64,000 nucleotides of DNA. Origin: Microcebus murinus (Eukaryota; Chordata; Mammalia; Primates; Cheirogaleidae). Below the pieces are notes generated by a model. It made no database searches, was not told the DNA's origin, and saw nothing but the letters and a program-made list of their open reading frames with translations. Below, in pieces: positions 61,441-64,000 of this stretch. How positions within the stretch are numbered: the stretch's first letter is position 1; the number at the start of each line of letters is the position of its first letter. Both the position numbers and the translations under genes were made by a program. The stretch is taken from positions 56,686,501 to 56,750,500 of the forward strand of contig NC_134111.1 in assembly GCF_040939455.1 (NCBI RefSeq). The letters are read 5' to 3'.

Positions 61441-62682
61441 CTTTATGAAGTACATACCACAAGTTAAGTCATATCTTAAAACTGTAATGATCATACACAA
61501 AAACAAACTGATGTAATAGATATATTCATCTTGCTCTCCCAAATTAAAACCATTAGAGGATGTGTGTGGTTTCTGTGCATGTATGTATAGGCCTTCTGAG
61601 ACTATCTATGAAGCATAGAAAGAATATAGTTTTATGTCACAATCTACTTTACTCATGCATGCATTCATAGTTGTCCTGTCCAGATACTATGAGCAGGATA
61701 ACTTTGAATCAAGTCAAGTCATTAGTATTATTAATTCCTAATCATGATGGTCAGAATTGAATAACTTCCATACCTAGTTGGAAGCAGTTCTTTTGCCTTG
61801 AAGAAATTAGACTCGTTACTGTAGCTGAAAATCACACTGGTCCTTCACTGTTTGTTCAGTTGATCACAAATTAGAAGTAATGACATTTACATTGCTAATA
61901 AACTTTGCTCCAAGTGTGATAACTCTTGGTTTGGTGTAGTTTCCTCTATCCAAAGAAAGCTTATTTGACCTCCTATATGAAAGTTTAAGTGGAACTAATT
62001 ATTTGAATAAGAACAAATTCCCTTACTTGTATATCTACACACGCATGCACGCACACACACGCATACACACTAAATCTAGAAATGTATAAAATTTCCTAAT
62101 TACCTACTCCATATGAGACTCAGGACTGATGTGTAAAACAAATTAAAATATGTGTTCTTAATTTACCCTGACATTCACATTAAATTACTTGACAAATCCA
62201 AGCATATTAGGAGAATACTTCCCAGTCATCATAGTTGACATAAGCCTACATGACAATGACCTCTTCTGCTGGGTTTGTAGACTCAGACTAATTGAAAAAT
62301 ATGTATTTTGATGGAGATTAAATCCTGACTAATGGGAAAGTTGAAAATTTATTAATTTGGCTTTTCAGTATACCAAATTTCATCAGCTCGGATCCTTGCT
62401 TCTTTAATGTTTGTTTGATCCTAATTATTACCATATACTGAATGTGATTGGCTTACTGGTATGAGATGAAAAATGAGAATTTCAAATTCAGTTTCCTTTA
62501 TTAATGAGGATTAAAGGACCTCAAACAAAAGCCAAATAATTAAAAAAAACCCACTGGCTTGCTTATAGAATAACTGGTAGCAGTTTAAAACATCTGCTAA
62601 TTATTAGCTTCTTAATCTGTTGCTTGACCAGCATGAATGAATAAATAAATATCACACAAAGACAGATGTTGAGGTGACAATT
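61441..62682. other. Unique intronic sequence with a (CA)n-like tract
   Basis: No gene was seen. An imperfect CA/CG-containing repeat (ACACACGCATGCACGC…) lies at 62036-62070. Confidence 0.45.
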
Positions 62683-62698
62683 AAGATGGTAATATCTC

Positions 62699-63003
62699 TC
62701 CTAGCTAGAGCTAGAACCCATTCTCTTAAGTGAAATATCCCAAGAATGGAAAAATAAGCACCATATGTACTCACCAGCAAATTGGTATTAACTGATCAAC
62801 ACCTAAGTGGACATATAGGAATAACATTTATCAGGTGTCGGGTAGGTGGGGGAAGAGGAGAGGATGGGTATATACATACATAATGAATGTGATGCGCACC
62901 AACTGGGGGATGGACACGCTTGAGGCTGACTCAAGGGGTGGGGAGGGCAAGGGCAATATATGTAACCTTAACATTTGTACCCCTATAATATGCTGGGAAA
63001 AAA
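62699..63003 (+). repeat. 5'-truncated LINE-1 3' end with perfect target-site duplication
   Basis: It starts in the 3' UTR region ('AGCTAGAACCCATTCTCTTAAG', 'GAATGGAAAAATAAGCACCATATG') and ends 'TTTGTACCCCTATAATATGC' plus A tail. AAGATGGTAATATCTC occurs at 62683-62698 and 63004-63019, a perfect 16-bp duplication. It is the 3' terminal ~305 bp of a strepsirrhine L1, apparently the youngest L1 in the window. Confidence 0.93.
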
Positions 63004-63189
63004 AAGATGGTAATATCTCAATAACATTTACATTATAAATTCCATAACACTTATAAACTTGTAAAGTTTTTGAGATCAGTCAATAGCTTACATAATTTTA
63101 ATAATATTTTATCCTAAAGTCCAATACACTATATAAATTCAGTTTCAAAGTTCCATAAAACAGAATTTGATATGTGCTTAAAAATAATA

Positions 63190-63425
63190 GCCAACTACTT
63201 AAAATACTTTTTTATGTAGCAGGTACTTTGCTAAGTGATTTTCAATGCATTATATAATTTAATTTTCATTAGAATCCTATGAAGTGGCCCTATTATTTAC
63301 ATGTCACAGAGGAGATTGAGGGATTTTAGTGAATTAAGTAACTTGCCCACTTACTATTAATAAGTGATAGAACTTGGATTGAAACCAAGTAACTCCAGAG
63401 CCAAATTCAGCTCTTATTTTGTCTA
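63190..63425 (+). repeat. MIR SINE
   Basis: 'GCAGGTACTTTGCTAAGTGATTTTCAATGC', 'CACAGAGGAGATTGAGGG' and 'GATAGAACTTGGATTGAAACC' follow MIR on the plus strand. Confidence 0.85.
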
Positions 63426-63429
63426 ATGT

Positions 63430-63655
63430 GGTTTAGAAACTTGAAGGCCTAGAATGGAATCTCAGGGGCGATCAATTATTAGCCCCGAGACTCTAGGGAA
63501 ATCACAGAACTTCTCTAAACTCCAATTTTCTAATATATAAAATAGAACCAATGCAATATCCCAATCATTCTCAGGAAGTCGCCATGAGGGTTCAAGAGAT
63601 AACATAAGCAAGAAACCTATAGAAAGCACTACAAATATCATTTTATTACATTTTA
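63430..63655 (-). repeat. MIR SINE, antisense, diverged
   Basis: 'GAGACTCTAGGGAAATCACAGAACTTCTC' then 'CCAATTTTCTAATATATAAAATAG' and 'CATGAGGGTTCAAGAGATAAC' are antisense MIR. It lies tail to tail with the previous MIR. Confidence 0.65.
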
Positions 63656-63873
63656 ATATCTTAACATTTTATGACTCCCGGGGCATTGTGTGGGGCCAAA
63701 CACTGACATTAAACCAGAGATCTCATTAGAGAAAGAGTTTAGGAAGCCATTGGAACAATCTCTTCTTCTAGTATATGAAATTTGAGGCAGGTTGCCCAGG
63801 ATGGCATAAGGCAAACTTCATAAAAAACATTCACCCTTTGTGGGTATCATGGTAAATGAAAAGAGGACCAATG

Positions 63874-64000
63874 TGATGGACTGAGTGTTTATATCACCCC
63901 AGAATTCATATTTTAAAGTTTTAACCCCCCAAGGTGACTATATTTGGAGATAGGGCATGTGAGGAGATAATAATGGTTAAATGAGGTCATAAGGGTGGGG
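63874..64000 (+). repeat. MST/MLT-type MaLR LTR, cut by window end
   Basis: 'GATGGACTGAGTGTTTATATCACCCCAGAATTCATATTTTAAAG' and 'GGAGATAGGGCATGTGAGG…ATGAGGTCATAAGGGTGGGG' are the 5' part of an MST/MLT-class LTR in plus orientation. The rest lies beyond 64000. Confidence 0.8.

Larger units (their letters stand above)
29380..64000 (-). other. ZNF385B: ZNF385B intron upstream of exon A (partial, inferred)
   Basis: Exon A begins with a split codon, so at least one coding exon lies upstream, at higher coordinates. I looked for the N-terminal ZNF385B zinc-finger exon on the minus strand and did not find it, so the whole remainder is read as one large intron running past the window end. It is the more repeat-rich part of the window. 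Confidence 0.65.

Noticed and set aside
1..64000. Bacterial-type features: operons, CRISPR arrays, insertion sequences, phage or defence genes
   Set aside because: The split ZNF385B exons, Alu, L1, MIR and L2 content show this is primate nuclear DNA; direct repeats seen are transposon target duplications or simple repeats.

Overview
This is AT-rich, intron-dominated primate DNA. Two Alu copies (at 3830 and 56872) carry a right-arm linker with an extra A-rich segment (a 'GAAAGAAATTA...' stretch, then 'AACTAAAAATATATAG' or a relative of it). That linker is typical of strepsirrhine (lemur-type) Alus. Several LINE-1 3' ends share a tail motif (…GTACCCCYATAATAT…) that also fits a strepsirrhine rather than a human or monkey. 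I infer a lemur or a close relative.

The only gene I can support is ZNF385B, on the minus strand. Two internal coding exons are visible with clean splice sites: exon A at 29237-29379 and exon B at 6427-6537, separated by a 22.7 kb intron. They join in frame. Exon A encodes a Thr/Pro/Met-rich linker (…LDIKPFMSFP…). Exon B encodes the start of a zinc finger, with the Cys pair only; the His pair must lie in the next exon, beyond the left edge of the window. No other ZNF385B exon was found, so 1-6426 and 29380-64000 are read as intron.

The rest is a mosaic of interspersed repeats. 1-6.4 kb holds MIR, MST-type LTR, three Alus and a Tigger end. The 6.5-29 kb intron is mostly unique sequence with a tRNA-Arg half retrocopy, MIRs, a small L1 tail and an MST LTR. 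30-42 kb has old L1 fragments and a cluster of MIRs. 44-48 kb is rich in L2. 49-52 kb holds MIRs and an old unnamed repeat. 53-59 kb has a 5'-truncated L1, an antisense L1 with internal deletion and nested Alu, a small antisense L1 and an L2. 61-64 kb has a small L1 with perfect target-site duplication, MIRs and an LTR cut by the window end.

Several unique blocks look like possible regulatory elements, most notably 31.70-32.06 kb, with an inverted SOX-type motif pair and three ATGCTAAT motifs. I found no previously undescribed gene system. The most unusual element is the tailless tRNA-Arg 5'-half retrocopy at 9.5 kb.
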